A DNA stretch of 64,000 nt, from positions 54,740-118,739 of the forward strand of contig JAOALB010000036.1 in assembly GCA_025331125.1 (NCBI GenBank). Reading direction: 5' to 3'. The notes under the pieces were generated by a model. That model had not been told where the DNA came from and did not search any database. It saw only the letters and a program-made list of their open reading frames with translations. The DNA comes from Mycogone perniciosa (lineage: Eukaryota; Ascomycota; Sordariomycetes; Hypocreales; Hypocreaceae). Shown here in pieces: positions 1-12,008 of the stretch. The translations under genes and the position numbers were made by a program. Each line of letters begins with the position of its first letter. The first letter of the stretch is position 1.

Positions 1-1617
1 CCTCCAGGGAATTAAGGACCAGTCTATTGTCCGACTGAGGCTCGTCGATATGTCACTAATTAGCCATCTAGGCCTGAAGAACGCTACCGCAAACATCCGA
101 CTCTTCAGTCTAGTAGCCTTACTACTACATACCATGTAGCACTACTCCGTAGTAGTGCTTTATTGGTGTTCGGGAAAAAGGACAGAGTCATCTCAACGCC
201 CGGAGCTTTCCTTTGCCAATCTCGCGACACGAACCCTCCAGCCTGCAGGTGAGCACACACATGTCCCACCCACTCGGTGGCCGTCTAGGATCATTTATCA
301 GGGACGTGCTCACGTTGCTCCGTCTATCCATGTCTCTCGGCATTCTTTTCCTGGTTGATCTCCTGAATCCTGGCAGACCCCCTGGGTGTGGCGTCAGAAA
401 TGTTTGTATTCACTCACATCTGACGATGACCACAGAAATCTGACAGGCAGTTCGAAGCAGCGCCTGACAATTGGGCATAAAAAATAATCCACGGATTACT
501 ATTATTGTTGACCTGATATTCGTTGCATTTCTTCAGCTTCCATTTACTACGGAGTACGGAGTATTTGCATTTCCTACGGTGTTACGAGTACGGAGTACAC
601 AACGCGGGCTGCATTGGTGCTCACCCATGCGCACGCTCATATTCATGCACTCGTACGGAGTACTTCGTACTCTCTTTGTACTTCGGAGTGGTATTTTCAT
701 AATCTGACATCGACACAACTTGACGTACTCGTAGGGGTCCAGGCAGGAGAACCGCCCTTTGGCCCCCAGTGAATCTTCACCGGGATGACACGATGATCCC
801 GTCCAGGCTACGGAGTACAGATGCCAATCTACTTGGTAGATCTTCCCATCTGTGAAGCTGCCAGACTCCGTAACTACGCGGATGTTTACTCAAGGATTCC
901 ACTCAAGTACGGGTACTGCTACTCGTAGGGTGATCGATGTCTTTCTCTTGTTCTCCCGGTACTTTCCCCGTCGTTTCTCACATTTCAACGCGGTGGAGTT
1001 TGGATTTACTCGTACGAGTACTCCGTACAATCAGACAGATGACCACATGACGAGCATACATACTACTACGGAGTAACTACTAGTATTATCAAGCGTCACC
1101 CATTTCAACAGGAAATTGCCCTTCCGTATTTTGGCGTCTCTGTATTGTGGAAACGTACGGAGTACAATGTTAACATTTCAGCTCCGCCATAATACGAAAA
1201 ACGAAGAATATATATCTATCTATATATCACCTTCAAAAGGCGGAAATGAGCATGAATCAACCATAATGAGCTTATATTATATGCACTACTACTACCCCGT
1301 ACAAAGCACGAGGAGGTTGACCTACCGTGTGTGGGCTAGGTGTCCAAGCCACACCGTTCGAGCAGCTTTATCATCACCATATTAAACGTCAATCAATAGT
1401 AGGTAAATATTACTCCGTAGCTCCATTACAAATCTATCAGCGCTGCATCGTCATCTGTATTGTAACCAGGAAAAAAACAATAAGCTCTCCTAGTACTAGA
1501 ACTCCCATATTCCTGTGTATCAAGTCCCAGACTCGCCGCTTTGGGTTTCTTTTTTTGGTGCCCTTGATTGTTTGCCATTGTCTATTGGGGTGTCTCTATT
1601 TTTTTCTTCCTTTTAAT
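1..1617. other. Intergenic region rich in TACGGAGTA motifs
   Basis: No convincing gene. Overlapping short frames on both strands show no family motif and no splice-linked extension. The stretch is notable for repeated copies of the 9-mer TACGGAGTA or its complement TACTCCGTA, at 548, 555, 589, 654, 809, 1019, 1067, 1156 and 1411, often embedded in longer palindromic runs such as GTACGGAGTACTTCGTAC. The right end probably holds the 3' untranslated region of the minus-strand acetoacetyl-CoA synthetase gene. Confidence 0.6.
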
Positions 1618-3854
1618 TTAATGTGTCTTTGCCCATTCCTTGAACCAATCTAGCGCTTCGGGGTTGGCGACGCTGGCGTTGGTTTTGATATTCATGCCGG
1701 AAAGGATTTGCTTAACGGCAACTTCGATTCTGCAGTTAAAACACCACGTTAGCATGATGATGATGATGATGATGATCTTCACCCCGAGGGAGAATGGAAT
1801 GGTTAGACTTACTTCTTGCCATTGCCGGTCTTGGGGATGCCATTACCGCACTCTTCAACAACACCGGGGACGTGGCGGGGGCTTAATTCGCTCTTGATCT
1901 TAGCCTTGATGGCATTTCTCAGTTCCCCGCTGAAAGTCTTTCCAGGAGCCATGACGACGAAGAGACAGACAGTTTCGTCTGTGTCGGTAGCTCGTCGTCG
2001 TCCTATGCAGACTGCATCCTCAACTTCGGATGAAAAGAAACGTATCAGAATGTTGTATATCTCTGCGGATCCGAACCTCACGCCCGACGGTTTGAGTACT
2101 CCATCAGACCTGCCAAGCATGACGAGGCTGCCTGTGTTGGGATCTGGGATTTTTACAAAGTCGCCGTGATGCCATACTGGTCCTTTGACACCGCAGATGT
2201 CTTCGAAGCGCTCGAAGTAGGCGGACTTGTACTTGCTATCACCATTGGCACCGAAGAAGGTCAAGGGCTGGCAGGGGAAAGGCTTGACGCAGACCAGGTC
2301 GCCGGGCTCTTCTGCTGGGATCTCCTCTCCAGAGACGGAATCCACAGCCTTGATAGCCATGCCGAGGCCAGCACATTGGATTTCACCGACATGGAGGGGG
2401 AGAAGAGGACTGGGAGCTCCGAACAGGGAAATGATGTCTGTGCCACCGGTGATGGAGGCAAGATTTATGTTCTTGGGGAAAGCCTCGTAGACATATTGGA
2501 AGGTGGATGGTGGTAGTGGTGAGGCTGTGGAGTAAATAGCCTGGAGATGTGAGAGGTCGATACTGGGGTCTTGAACGGGATAGACGTTGTTGGCCTCGAG
2601 GCTTGTGAGGTAGGCCGCGGATGTGCCAAAGTGAGTGACCTTGAGATCTGAGAGGAGACGAGGGAGGGACATATATGAGTTTGGTCGGAACGGCGAACCT
2701 GAGTAGAGGATGAGTTTGGCACCGACGGCGAGAGCACCGATACTCCAGTGCCACATCATCCAGGACGTGGTAGTATAGTAAAGCATGCTTGAGGATGAGG
2801 TAAGGGAGCAGTGCAGCATGTGCTCCTTCTTGTGCTGGATGAGCGTGCCAAGGGCAGTGTGCACGATGGCCTTGGGCAGACCAGTGGTGCCGCTGGAATA
2901 GAGGATGTAGAGAGGATGAGACGGCGGCAATTGCTCGAACTTGAGAGGTTCAGAGGATGCACTGGCAAGGAAAGAGTCGTAATCGACGGCCTTGACGCCA
3001 TGAGCTTCGATGTCCTTGATGCCAAGATCGCCCTTGATGTTGTTGATCACCACCACTTTTTCCAATCCTGACTTGCTGAGTGCTTCGACAATGTCCGTTG
3101 TCTTGGCCGTGCTTGACCATTCTTTCCCATTGTACACTGTGCCATTGTCGGCGAACAAGATCTTGGGTCCAATCTGGCTCAATCGATCCAGGACGGCAGA
3201 CACGCCATTGTCAGGGCTAATGCCAGTCCAGATAGCACCGATAGATGCTGCAGCAAGCATAGCAACGAGAGCCTCGACATGATTGGAGACGTAGCCGGCA
3301 ACGATGTCATGGGGCTTGAGACCCTCGGCACGGAGGGCGTTGGCGCAACGGCGGGCGGACTCCCGGAGCTCGGCCCATGAAGTGGAGCGCAGATCGCCGG
3401 GCAGTTCGGTGGTTGTTATCACGGCAACGGAGGAGGGGTCGATGGGGACGGCCGTGGGAGGGAAGAGCAGATTTTCGGCGAAGTTGAGGAGAGAGGAGGC
3501 GAAGAAGTCTGGGCGCGGGAACATTGGCGCATTGGGGAGGAGGACCTGTTGGATTGGAGGTCAGTTGTGTCGATGATTTACCGCATCATTTGGGGATGAG
3601 ATACGGACATGGTCGAACGATTTGGAGGCAGCAATGCCGACGAAGTACCATACTTCCTCCCAGAACAAAGCTACATCGTCGATTGACCACCTGTACAGGT
3701 CTGGGTATCCCGCAAGTTGCAAGCCGTGTTTCTTGTTTACCGTCTGGAGGAACTTCCACATGGGAGTGGAGGAGGGATCTGGATGGCGCCAAAGCTCCTT
3801 GCAGTGGGTGGTGCCGTTGGTGATGACACCATTGGTGTTGAGAGGTTCGCCCAT
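1618..3854 (-). CDS. Acetoacetyl-CoA synthetase (acyl-adenylating enzyme)
   Basis: Activates acetoacetate to acetoacetyl-CoA with ATP and CoA, probably in the cytosol, feeding ketone bodies into sterol and fatty-acid synthesis. The spliced model is 3854-3582, 3545-1813, 1729-1618, giving 705 residues, the usual length for the family. Visible motifs are the N-terminal linker LNFAENLL, the AMP-binding loop YSSGTTGLPKA near residues 307-317, the WHHGDF and GRSDGVLKPSGVRFG core motifs, and the C-terminal catalytic-lysine segment TGNGKK, which is completed across intron 2. The start is the ATG at 3854; a longer frame upstream has only a TTG. Intron 2 (1812-1730) has GTAAGT and CTGCAG ends. Intron 1 (3581-3546) is only 36 nt but has GTAAAT, CTGAC and CAG, so that junction is the least certain part. 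LCB2 is transcribed divergently. A broader acyl-CoA synthetase assignment is possible but less likely given both ends match the AACS type. Confidence 0.9.
1754..1776. repeat. ATG trinucleotide microsatellite in an intron
   Basis: A perfect run of about seven ATG units lies inside the last intron of the acetoacetyl-CoA synthetase gene. It should be length-variable between strains and has no effect on the protein. Confidence 0.9.
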
Positions 3855-5387
3855 GGCTTTGATTACGACGAGGAATGGCAATGGCAACAAAGACAGCTAC
3901 AGTGTACGGAGTAAAAACACGAATTAATGCCGTTCAGTTCTCACCGCGAGAATGATGAGGATTTTGTTGGGGATTCCTATGCCGCCACGAAATCACTCTT
4001 GCAATCGGCATAAGCTCCGGCAAGTCAGTGCATCTTTTCCGCTGTAACCCGTTCTCCTCGGCTTTGGGCTCGGATAATATTATCGATAGTCCTATCGATA
4101 AGTATATACGGAGAGTACGTGAGTGTGGCTCACCATGTGGCTAGTGTACAGTCAAAGCGTGAGACATGTCCGCATTAGGAAATGCGAGGAAACAGGGGCG
4201 CCTCCACTGCAATTAGCGCATATGCAGGGGAACAGAAGAAGCAAACAGAGTTCTTTGGGAAAAAGGAAACAAAATATTATTGCCGTTGATGAGGAGGACA
4301 TGCTGAATTCTATGACGAAAGGATGATGAGGTGGGAAAGCTTGCACAAGCCTAGGCTACTAATACTGTACTTCGTACCTCGTACCACTAATAGTACGAGT
4401 AGTACCTAGTAAGTAGTAGTGATCCTACCGGCTGTGCCATCGGCTTGACGCGTTTATGGTTGCAGTGCATATGTAACTTGCAGAAACTGGCCAGGAACAG
4501 AGCGGCAGATTGAAATTGTTCCCAATCATTTGCACACCTCTCGTTCTTTTGTCGTACGAGTAACTGCAGAGCTCTCTGACTGTTGACGAAACATCTCAGA
4601 GTAGTATTAAGTGCTGGCTTGTTCTCGTAAGCACAGACCGAGTCGCCGAGTGTCCGGCATCGTCGGAGGGTTTGTGATTAAAACGCCGTCATCACATCAG
4701 CCGTATTCCGTAGTGCCCGCAGCGCCCCTTTTCATCCCACACTACGAAGTACTTCGTACCTAGTTAGTAATCCATGAACAATGTCATTTGGGCCCTTTTA
4801 CGAAGTCCTCCGTGCTATTATTATCTATGAAGTTGATCCATTTGCATTGAACGCTCAGCCTGTCCGCCCGGGAGATTCGGTCAATAGGTTGCCAAGACTG
4901 TAAAACGCTTTCCGCCAAATTAACTGACCCATGGAGTGTTGAGCCCACTTTCTCTGCCCTTGTTGTCCAATGAACCGATTGGACCTCCTGAATGGTTGGT
5001 TGGTTGACTGTTTTCTGCTGAAGCCGAAGCGAGAGGTCCGCTCCCAAGGCTTTTGGTGTTTGTCGGTCCACGCCTAGCCTCGATTTTTCTGCCTTGTGGG
5101 TTTTGCTGCCCCTTTCAATCCGCTTATCGCGCTGCCTTGCTTGACTTGCTTTCCTTCATCTCCTCCAACTCACCAGTTCTCCCGGCCTGCGATTGTCCGT
5201 CCTCTTCAGTCCCTGTCGCTTGGCTCTGTCGCCATTGTCGAATCTCAACCAGCTACTGCTGGTACCCCCCGAGTCTTGCGAATCCGAGGAACGCGGATCG
5301 AATCGAGAACGGACAAAGAGCCCCTACGGACGCGGTTGAGTGGAATCAAACGGCTACGCTTGCTATCCGCCTAGCAGCTGGCAGTCG
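3855..5387. promoter_or_regulatory. Divergent promoter region between AACS and LCB2
   Basis: No gene seen. The region separates two divergently transcribed genes and must contain both promoters. It holds another TACGGAGTA copy at 3905, a GTACTTCGTACC stretch near 4370 and again near 4750, and a TATCGATAGTCCTATCGATA near-palindrome around 4080-4100. From about 5090 the plus strand becomes pyrimidine-rich, as expected near a fungal transcription start for LCB2. Confidence 0.5.
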
Positions 5388-5742
5388 GTAAGTCTCCTCT
5401 TTCTTTGGCATATCAATGGGCGGTTCTGTGCATCAATCGACGCGTTCTGGTCGTGACCATCCCCGACTACACTGCACACCTTTTCTAAATTCCGCTGTTG
5501 GGTATGGCGTCTTTCCGCTGGCAAGCCTCAGCACAACAAGTGGCGCCACCCGTCAAAGCCCAATTGACCCGCCCATCTACACCACATCGCCCTGTAGCGC
5601 CCTGAAAGGTGTGGCCGTGCAGGCTGCAAGTCGTCTGCACCTACGCAATGCTCCTACAACCTGCACCTTACATCATCTCGTCTTCGTCACAGCAACGCCC
5701 TGTCCCATAATTAGCCTTTGGCTGACTCGACTTCTACTGCAG
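5388..5742 (+). other. Probable 5' UTR intron of LCB2
   Basis: A GTAAGT donor at 5388, a GCTGAC branch-like site at 5721 and a CTGCAG acceptor ending at 5742 define a 355-nt intron upstream of the LCB2 start codon. No protein-coding frame is needed across it. This is inferred from splice signals only; transcript reads would settle it. Confidence 0.55.
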
Positions 5743-5828
5743 ACTCAAACCCACTACTATTTTGCCTCCTGATCCCTCACTGGCAGCCAACAGCATCAAG
5801 CCCCTTTTGCTCGATTCGCTGGGAGAAC

Positions 5829-7817
5829 ATGCCCCGCAGGCTACCAAATCCCTTCGCTAGCGCTTCCGCCATGTCGACATCGGAAAAGACTGGCGAAAGA
5901 CGTCTCTCCACCTCAAAGGGGAATCGACTCAGCCAGCTCTTCTCCTCCAGCCCCAAGTCGAAGGAGCAGACGGCTGTGCAATCCCTGCTCGCCATGCAGC
6001 AAACTCAGATCAACAGCGTGTCGCAGTCGGCCGTGTCCCTGCCCACAATCTCTCTCTCAACCGCCGACTCAAATACCGTCGAGCCTCCGACCACGACCCT
6101 ATTTCGGCCCCAATCGTCCGAGGAGATGGACCTTCGGCGGCGTGCCGAGGCGCAATTCGGTCCTCTCTTGCACGAAAACCACTTGTACATCAGCAAGTCT
6201 CATGGCAAGCCGCTCGAGGCCCCGGTTGAGGACGAACCCCCATACTACTATCTCTTCACCACCTATTTCAGCTACCTCATGCTTATTCTTCTTGGTCATA
6301 TACGCGACTTCTTTGGCAAACGCTTTGGAGACAAGAAGATATACCAGCCTCTCAAGGTTCAGAACGGATACGCGCCATTGAATGATGATTTCGACAGCTT
6401 TTATACCAGACGGTTAAAGCGTCGGTTGGATGACTGCTTCGCTCGAACAACTGTTGGTGTCCCCGGTCGATACATCACTCTCATGGATCGCAAGTCAGAC
6501 GACTTCAACTACTCATACCAATATACCGGCACCTACACCGAGACTCTCAACATGAGCTCATACAATTACCTTGGCTTTGCCCAGTCAGAAGGTCCCTGTG
6601 CCGATGCCACCGAGGAGTGTGTCAAGAAGTATGGTGTTGCCTTCTCCAGCCCGCGATCCGAAAGCGGCACCACCGATTTGGCCGTCGAGGTTGAGCGTGA
6701 GATTGCCGCTTTTGTTGGAAAGCCCGATGCTATGGTTTTTTCTATGGGCTATGTCACCAATGCCAGCACTTTCCCAGCCATCGTTGGCAAAGGCTGTCTC
6801 ATCATCTCTGACGAATTGAACCATGCATCGATTCGAATTGGTGCTCGTCTCTCCGGCGCTGTTATTTCCTCTTTCAAGCACAACGACATGCGAGATCTCG
6901 AACGTGTTCTCCGCGAAGCAATCTCTCAGGGTCAGCCCCGAACTCACCGTCCTTGGAAAAAGATTGTTCTCGTCGTCGAGGGTCTATATTCCATGGAGGG
7001 AACTCTGTGCGATCTTCCTAGAATTCTGGACCTCAAGCGCAAGTACAAGTTCTATCTCTTCATCGACGAGGCTCACTCCATTGGTGCTCTGGGACCCCGC
7101 GGGCGTGGCGTTTGCGATTACTTTGGCATCGATCCTTCGGAAATTGACATTCTCATGGGAACTCTGACTAAATCCTTTGGCGCCAACGGTGGCTACATCG
7201 CGGCTGACAAGCACATCATTGACAAGCTTCGGATTACCAATGCCTCTACCATTTACGGCGAGGCTCCCGCACCCTGTGTTCTCATGCAGATTTTGGTCTC
7301 TCTCAGGTTGATCACAGGCGAGATATCCCCCGGCCAGGGTGAGGAACGTCTTCAGCGTATCGCCTTCAACTCTCGCTACCTCCGCCTTGGACTTAAGCGT
7401 CTCGGTTTCATCGTCGCTGGACATGACGATTCCCCCATTGTCCCCGTCCTGCTGTATCATCCTGCAAAGATGCCTGCCTTCAGCCATGAGATGCTCAAGC
7501 GCAAAATCTCTGTCGTGGTTGTGGGCTATCCTGCTACCCCTCTAATCAGCTCGCGTGCTCGCTTCTGTATCTCAGCAGCGCATAACAAGGAAGATCTGGA
7601 TAGAATGCTGGTTGCCTGTGATGAGGTCGCAGACCTCCTTCAGCTCAGGTACTCAACCGGCATCGCTGGTGGCCTTGAGCCTCTTCCCGATGACGTCAAT
7701 CCAGATGAGGAAGTGGAGTGGAGGAAGGCTAATGGCATTCCAATCAAGCCTCCTCGATGGGCTGTTGAAGATGTCCTTCGACGAGGTGTCACTGATACGA
7801 AGATTGCCCTGCGATAA
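5829..7817 (+). CDS. LCB2: Serine palmitoyltransferase subunit 2
   Basis: Catalytic subunit of the pyridoxal-phosphate enzyme that condenses serine with palmitoyl-CoA, the first step of sphingolipid synthesis, acting with LCB1 at the endoplasmic reticulum. The coding region is unspliced, 662 residues from the ATG at 5829; the frame is open further upstream but only from a TTG. A Ser/Thr-rich N-terminus of about 100 residues is followed by a hydrophobic segment near residues 138-160 (YYLFTTYFSYLMLILLGH) that fits the known membrane anchor. The alpha-oxoamine synthase fold follows, with SYNYLGFA, a DELNHAS segment, FIDEAHSIGALGPRGRG, and GTLTKSFGANGG containing the Schiff-base lysine at residue 448. 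All key motifs look intact. Neighbours are AACS (divergent) and STE50; nothing suggests a functional cluster. Confidence 0.96.
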   Translation: MPRRLPNPFASASAMSTSEKTGERRLSTSKGNRLSQLFSSSPKSKEQTAVQSLLAMQQTQINSVSQSAVSLPTISLSTADSNTVEPPTTTLFRPQSSEEMDLRRRAEAQFGPLLHENHLYISKSHGKPLEAPVEDEPPYYYLFTTYFSYLMLILLGHIRDFFGKRFGDKKIYQPLKVQNGYAPLNDDFDSFYTRRLKRRLDDCFARTTVGVPGRYITLMDRKSDDFNYSYQYTGTYTETLNMSSYNYLGFAQSEGPCADATEECVKKYGVAFSSPRSESGTTDLAVEVEREIAAFVGKPDAMVFSMGYVTNASTFPAIVGKGCLIISDELNHASIRIGARLSGAVISSFKHNDMRDLERVLREAISQGQPRTHRPWKKIVLVVEGLYSMEGTLCDLPRILDLKRKYKFYLFIDEAHSIGALGPRGRGVCDYFGIDPSEIDILMGTLTKSFGANGGYIAADKHIIDKLRITNASTIYGEAPAPCVLMQILVSLRLITGEISPGQGEERLQRIAFNSRYLRLGLKRLGFIVAGHDDSPIVPVLLYHPAKMPAFSHEMLKRKISVVVVGYPATPLISSRARFCISAAHNKEDLDRMLVACDEVADLLQLRYSTGIAGGLEPLPDDVNPDEEVEWRKANGIPIKPPRWAVEDVLRRGVTDTKIALR

Positions 7818-10049
7818 GTGCATTCATAATCGCCTTCGGATTAGGTCACTCCTCTCGATCATAAACCACATAGAACGGAATAACGGCCGGGTGTTTCAGG
7901 CGCATGTGCTTTGTGAGGTTCAGGAAGGTTTTCCTTTTTGATTTCACCACCTTGTTCGACTATTGGGGTTTTGGCCCTACGGGATCTCATTGGCCATTCT
8001 CTTGGTCGCTTGGGGATTCATTAATTACTTAATTATGTGACCATGGATGCCGTCATGACTCAGTCCAGAGTTGTACGCCATGTTATGGGATAGTCTCATG
8101 GGAAGACAATGAGAATCAGAAAATATTAGCAGGTTAGGGTCCAGTTTGGACAGGCAGGGAGGGCAGGGAAGGGTCCAACCGGGACGAATTAGGTATATAG
8201 ACAGGGCCCACTGGTATCGGCCATTGTAGATATGATCCAGAGCACGGTGTAGATGTGTTAAGTTTAATGAAGTTGAGATAAAGACGATTGAACAATCCCT
8301 ACCGACTATGCTGTGAACTATGGGTTTATAAGTCTGGATTGGCCATGACTGTCTTAGTGACGCGACTGTTCGTGAAGCCTTTGGGGTGGGTTAACCTGTA
8401 GCAGTGGCAATACTGAGAATTTGAAGCGAATGGCCCAAGATTTCAGAGTCATGTAAAATACGAGGGCTTCCAACAGCCTGTAGAGTACTCATTGATGAGA
8501 TTGTAATAATATAGGAGCTTGCGGTAACCCTTCTTGAGAAAATATAGCAATGTACTTCGTACCTAGGTAGTGTATGACGCAGGAGATTGTTAATTATCCA
8601 CCATTGCCATTCCAATGAAACCCTTACCCACCACAACTATAATGAGTTGGCTGAGTGAATCTCACCTGTCATCAGAGCTTATCTTCGTTCGGCATCGAAA
8701 TTTCAGCACAGAACAAGAACCTGAAACGCAGACATGGGAGGGCTGAGACTGAAGATTGCGGGGACAGTGAACTTGGCGACCCCAGCTTGTCGAAAATGGT
8801 GTTTCATGACGGCATGTTCGGCAGTCTGCACATGATATGACGAAAAGGGATTTAACCGTCTCATCGAAACTGGGGGTTACAAGTGGTGGCAATGATGTTT
8901 TGGTGTATCATGTGTGAGCGACCTGAGGCTGGAAGTTGGTGTTTCCGGGTTGGTTGCCTTGTGGGCTGATGGCTGATTTCTGCTTGGCTACCGTCATAGA
9001 ATGCATCACATCTCTATTTCGGTGTAAGCTATTATTATGGTGTTTGTCTACTCCGTATGTCGAGCAGGTAGGTTATAGTAGGCGTTATGAAAGCCCCAAT
9101 GTGTGGGAGGGAGTGAGTAAGCTGTCAAGAATTGGCTTCAGGTGTACTTTGTACGTCATACAAAATGAAACCTCGACTGGAAGCAAGAGTTAAAAATTTG
9201 GTTTCTTAGTAATAAACTTGGATAAAATATATCTCAAATTAGTAACGAAATGCAACCAGCCCAGCCTTGGGTTTCATCAGACTACGAAGTACATACATAA
9301 TCCCATATTGGAAGCTCTGTTACTCGAACCAGGTTTTTTGCCTTGGAGCTCAGCCACAATTGCTCCGTAGGACGAGGAGGATTTAATGTGGAGCTAGCAC
9401 GCTTTGGGCTAGAGCAATGCTACCCGGCTGGAGGTACCGCAGTTCCAGCGGCTAGAACCACTGAAGGGCGCCGTAATGCCCCTAAATTTAGGGGACTTGG
9501 CGCTGAGTTCAGGGCCCTCGATGTCCTGGAATAAGACCACTGCGGACTACAGCGCCTGAGGGTGTGCTTGTACCCGCACGCTACATTTATTACCGGAATT
9601 GACATTTTTCATGCACCGTTTTTCCCTGGCTAGGGGAGGTACTTGCGGGTATGTCGCCTCAACACGGTTGTTTGTCCTGCTGCCCCTCCTCTCAGCTCCG
9701 ACTGACGACGAACCGCACGCGGACTTTCAACCAGACTGCGACGGCGTCATCCTTTTTTTGTGTCCTGTGTGCTTATGGGGGAGCTTCTTTTGCTTTGCAT
9801 TTCCCCGAGCTAAGACGACCTGTCATACAATACCATCCATTGACGACCTTTTCGTTGCCTCTTTTTCTCTCGCTCGTCTCCGCGCACTCCTGACTGCAGC
9901 GCCTCAATTTCCACACCCGATTCCCCTGAACCGGTACAACCTCGAACCTCGACACAAGAAATCCTACCCCCCGATCGCCCGCCTATCGAGCTGCAATAAC
10001 GGGAGACTACGGAAAAGACGTCCCTCCCGCTGCTGCGGTGTTCGTCAAG
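7818..10049. other. Intergenic region, LCB2 3' end to STE50 promoter
   Basis: No gene could be supported. Short frames around 8,391-9,605 lack family motifs. The region contains a GTACTTCGTACCTAGGTAG stretch near 8550, a TACTCCGTA at 9049 and a TACGAAGTAC near 9284. From about 9,600 to 10,049 the plus strand is C/T-rich and likely forms the STE50 promoter and 5' untranslated region. Confidence 0.5.
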
Positions 10050-11696
10050 ATGATGAGCTTTGATGGAGGGACGGCTTATGCCGAGTCGGATGCCGACGAC
10101 GAGTATGAGCGCAGCATGGGCGATCGCTCGCCTGTGGCCGACTCTATGGCCTCCCCCATTGACTCGGAGCTGTCGACCTCAGCAGAGCACACGCCGACGA
10201 CGTATGGCCATCGAAGCAGCGCGGACCGTCTGCCGGAAACTATTATCACGGAGTGGACGGCTGAGGAGTGTGCTGATTTCATCACTGCCATCGGTTTGCC
10301 CCAATATGCCGATACGTTTCTGGGTATGTTGGGAAGATGTTGTCCGGCAACAAACATGTCTCTTTTTTTCTTATTTTTGAGAAGATGCGAGCTTTTTTGC
10401 TAATTAACATTTGTTTCGAATGCAGAGAATGATATTGTTGGAGAGGCTTTGGTTGCCTTGCTGCATGACGATCTCAAGAGCATGGGAATCGCTAGTGTAG
10501 GTCACCGGCTGACCATCCTGAAGAGCATCTACGATGTCAAGAAGGCGCAAGACATTCTCATCGAAAGCGACCACTACTTGCCTTTGTGTAAGACTGCTGA
10601 ACTACCTGAGCACTTTAGCCTCTGGCCTTGATCGTTTTGCTAACTGTGGTACTCTACAGCCGCCGAAGCCGAAGCCCAATTTTCCACAGCCACCCTGAAG
10701 GACATCAAGCACCTAGTAGAACAGCTGCGACTGCGAGACGAGCGAATGAGCCTGCTAGAGCAAGATCTGCGACGGATGACGGATGACTTTAGGCGACTCA
10801 GAGAGGATGTGCTACCAGCCCTGCGAATCGTCAAGGACGCACAGCAGCCACTGCCGAATTTGAGCGGCGGGCAGGCATACGTTTACGAGTCGTCTAGTAT
10901 CTCACCACTAGGGCCGACACCACCTGGCGCCCAGCCTGGTGACCGTGGAGTGAAGAGACAGTACTCACAGCGAAGGATCTTGATTGGGGCGACGCCAAAG
11001 AATGCCTCACCTACGCAAGCGACGCACGAGAGGACAATACCGGAACAGACGTTGGATCCGGCCAATGCGGCAGAGCGAGCTGTCTTATCCTCATCACATT
11101 TGGCAATAATGAATGGATCCGGCGGTCAGATTGCGTCAACATCTTCATATCCTTCACCCATCATACCATCGCCGACATCTCTGCAGAACTATTTGAGTGG
11201 AACGACCCTTGGCTCCCGATCTTACCGCGGCGATCCACCCGCATCATCGTCAAGGTCAACATTTACTGAGTCCGAACACACCTATCTCACCCGCGATAAA
11301 TCATCCGCTTCTCGACGACGAGAGACACCTGTCCCTGTTCCCGTCCCCGATACGCCGAATCCGAGCAATGCCTCTGTTGAAATCTTCAAGTCGTTCCGCG
11401 TAAGCATGGATGACCCGTGCTACAAGGTACTTCCAGCCGCTCTTAAGAAGTATCAGATCAATGCTCCGTGGGATCAGTATGCTTTGTATATTGTCTACGG
11501 CGACCAGGAGCGTTGTCTGGGCATGGAAGAAAAACCTTTGATCTTGTTCAAACAGCTGGATAAGGAGGGTAAAAAGCCCATGTTTATGCTGAGAAAGACG
11601 AATAGTGCTCAAGTGGACGGGGATTCGGGAAGCGGAGGCATGAATGCTGCTAGAGGGGCATCAACGGGCTACGATCCACCGGGAGGCATTATATGA
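10050..11696 (+). CDS. STE50: STE50-like MAPK cascade adaptor (SAM + RA domains)
   Basis: Scaffold that links the MAPKKK Ste11 to Cdc42/Ras-type GTPases and the osmosensor branch in the mating, osmotic-stress and invasive-growth pathways. The model joins 10050-10323, 10426-10587 and 10660-11696, 490 residues. A SAM domain spans about residues 65-131, beginning at TEWTAEECADFI and crossing intron 1. A predicted coiled-coil stretch (LRLRDERMSLLEQDLRRM) follows, then a Ser/Pro-rich linker. The Ras-association domain at about 385-458 starts at EIFKSFRVSMDDPCYKVL and ends at KPMFMLRK. Intron 1 has GTATGT and TGCAG; intron 2 has GTAAGA, GCTAAC and CTACAG. Two adjacent ATGs lie at 10050 and 10053; the first is chosen. 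Domain order and length match filamentous-fungal Ste50 proteins. Confidence 0.94.
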
Positions 11697-12008
11697 TCGA
11701 CATGGTGCATCAACGGAACGGACTGGCATATGCAATTACTGGGACTAAGTACATTGCTCGCCAGCTCCAGTTTTATATCGATCTCGGGAAATCACCTACC
11801 TATGGCGGCGAGAACAGATAGAGAGCCTTCGCTTCTACGCCTGGTTATTCGTCCGGCGTCTCGACACTGGACGATGCGCAACACTGATTTGATCATTCTT
11901 CTCTTTAACACAGTACTCCTTAACAGAATATAATTACACCGGATATATGCTGAAGCCTGGCGCTCTCCCTACCGGAAACAGGTTGCAATACAAAGGTCAA
12001 AAGGGGGG

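Noticed and set aside
471..1653. Overlapping frames of 60-108 codons on both strands
   Set aside because: They arise in motif-rich intergenic DNA, overlap each other, and have no recognisable domains or splice-linked partners.
3855..3890. N-terminal extension of acetoacetyl-CoA synthetase
   Set aside because: The only upstream initiator in frame is TTG at 3890; ATG at 3854 begins a typical N-terminus.
5718..5828. N-terminal extension of LCB2 in the open frame upstream of 5829
   Set aside because: It begins at TTG, not ATG, and overlaps the acceptor of a likely 5' UTR intron. The ATG at 5829 gives a normal-length LCB2.
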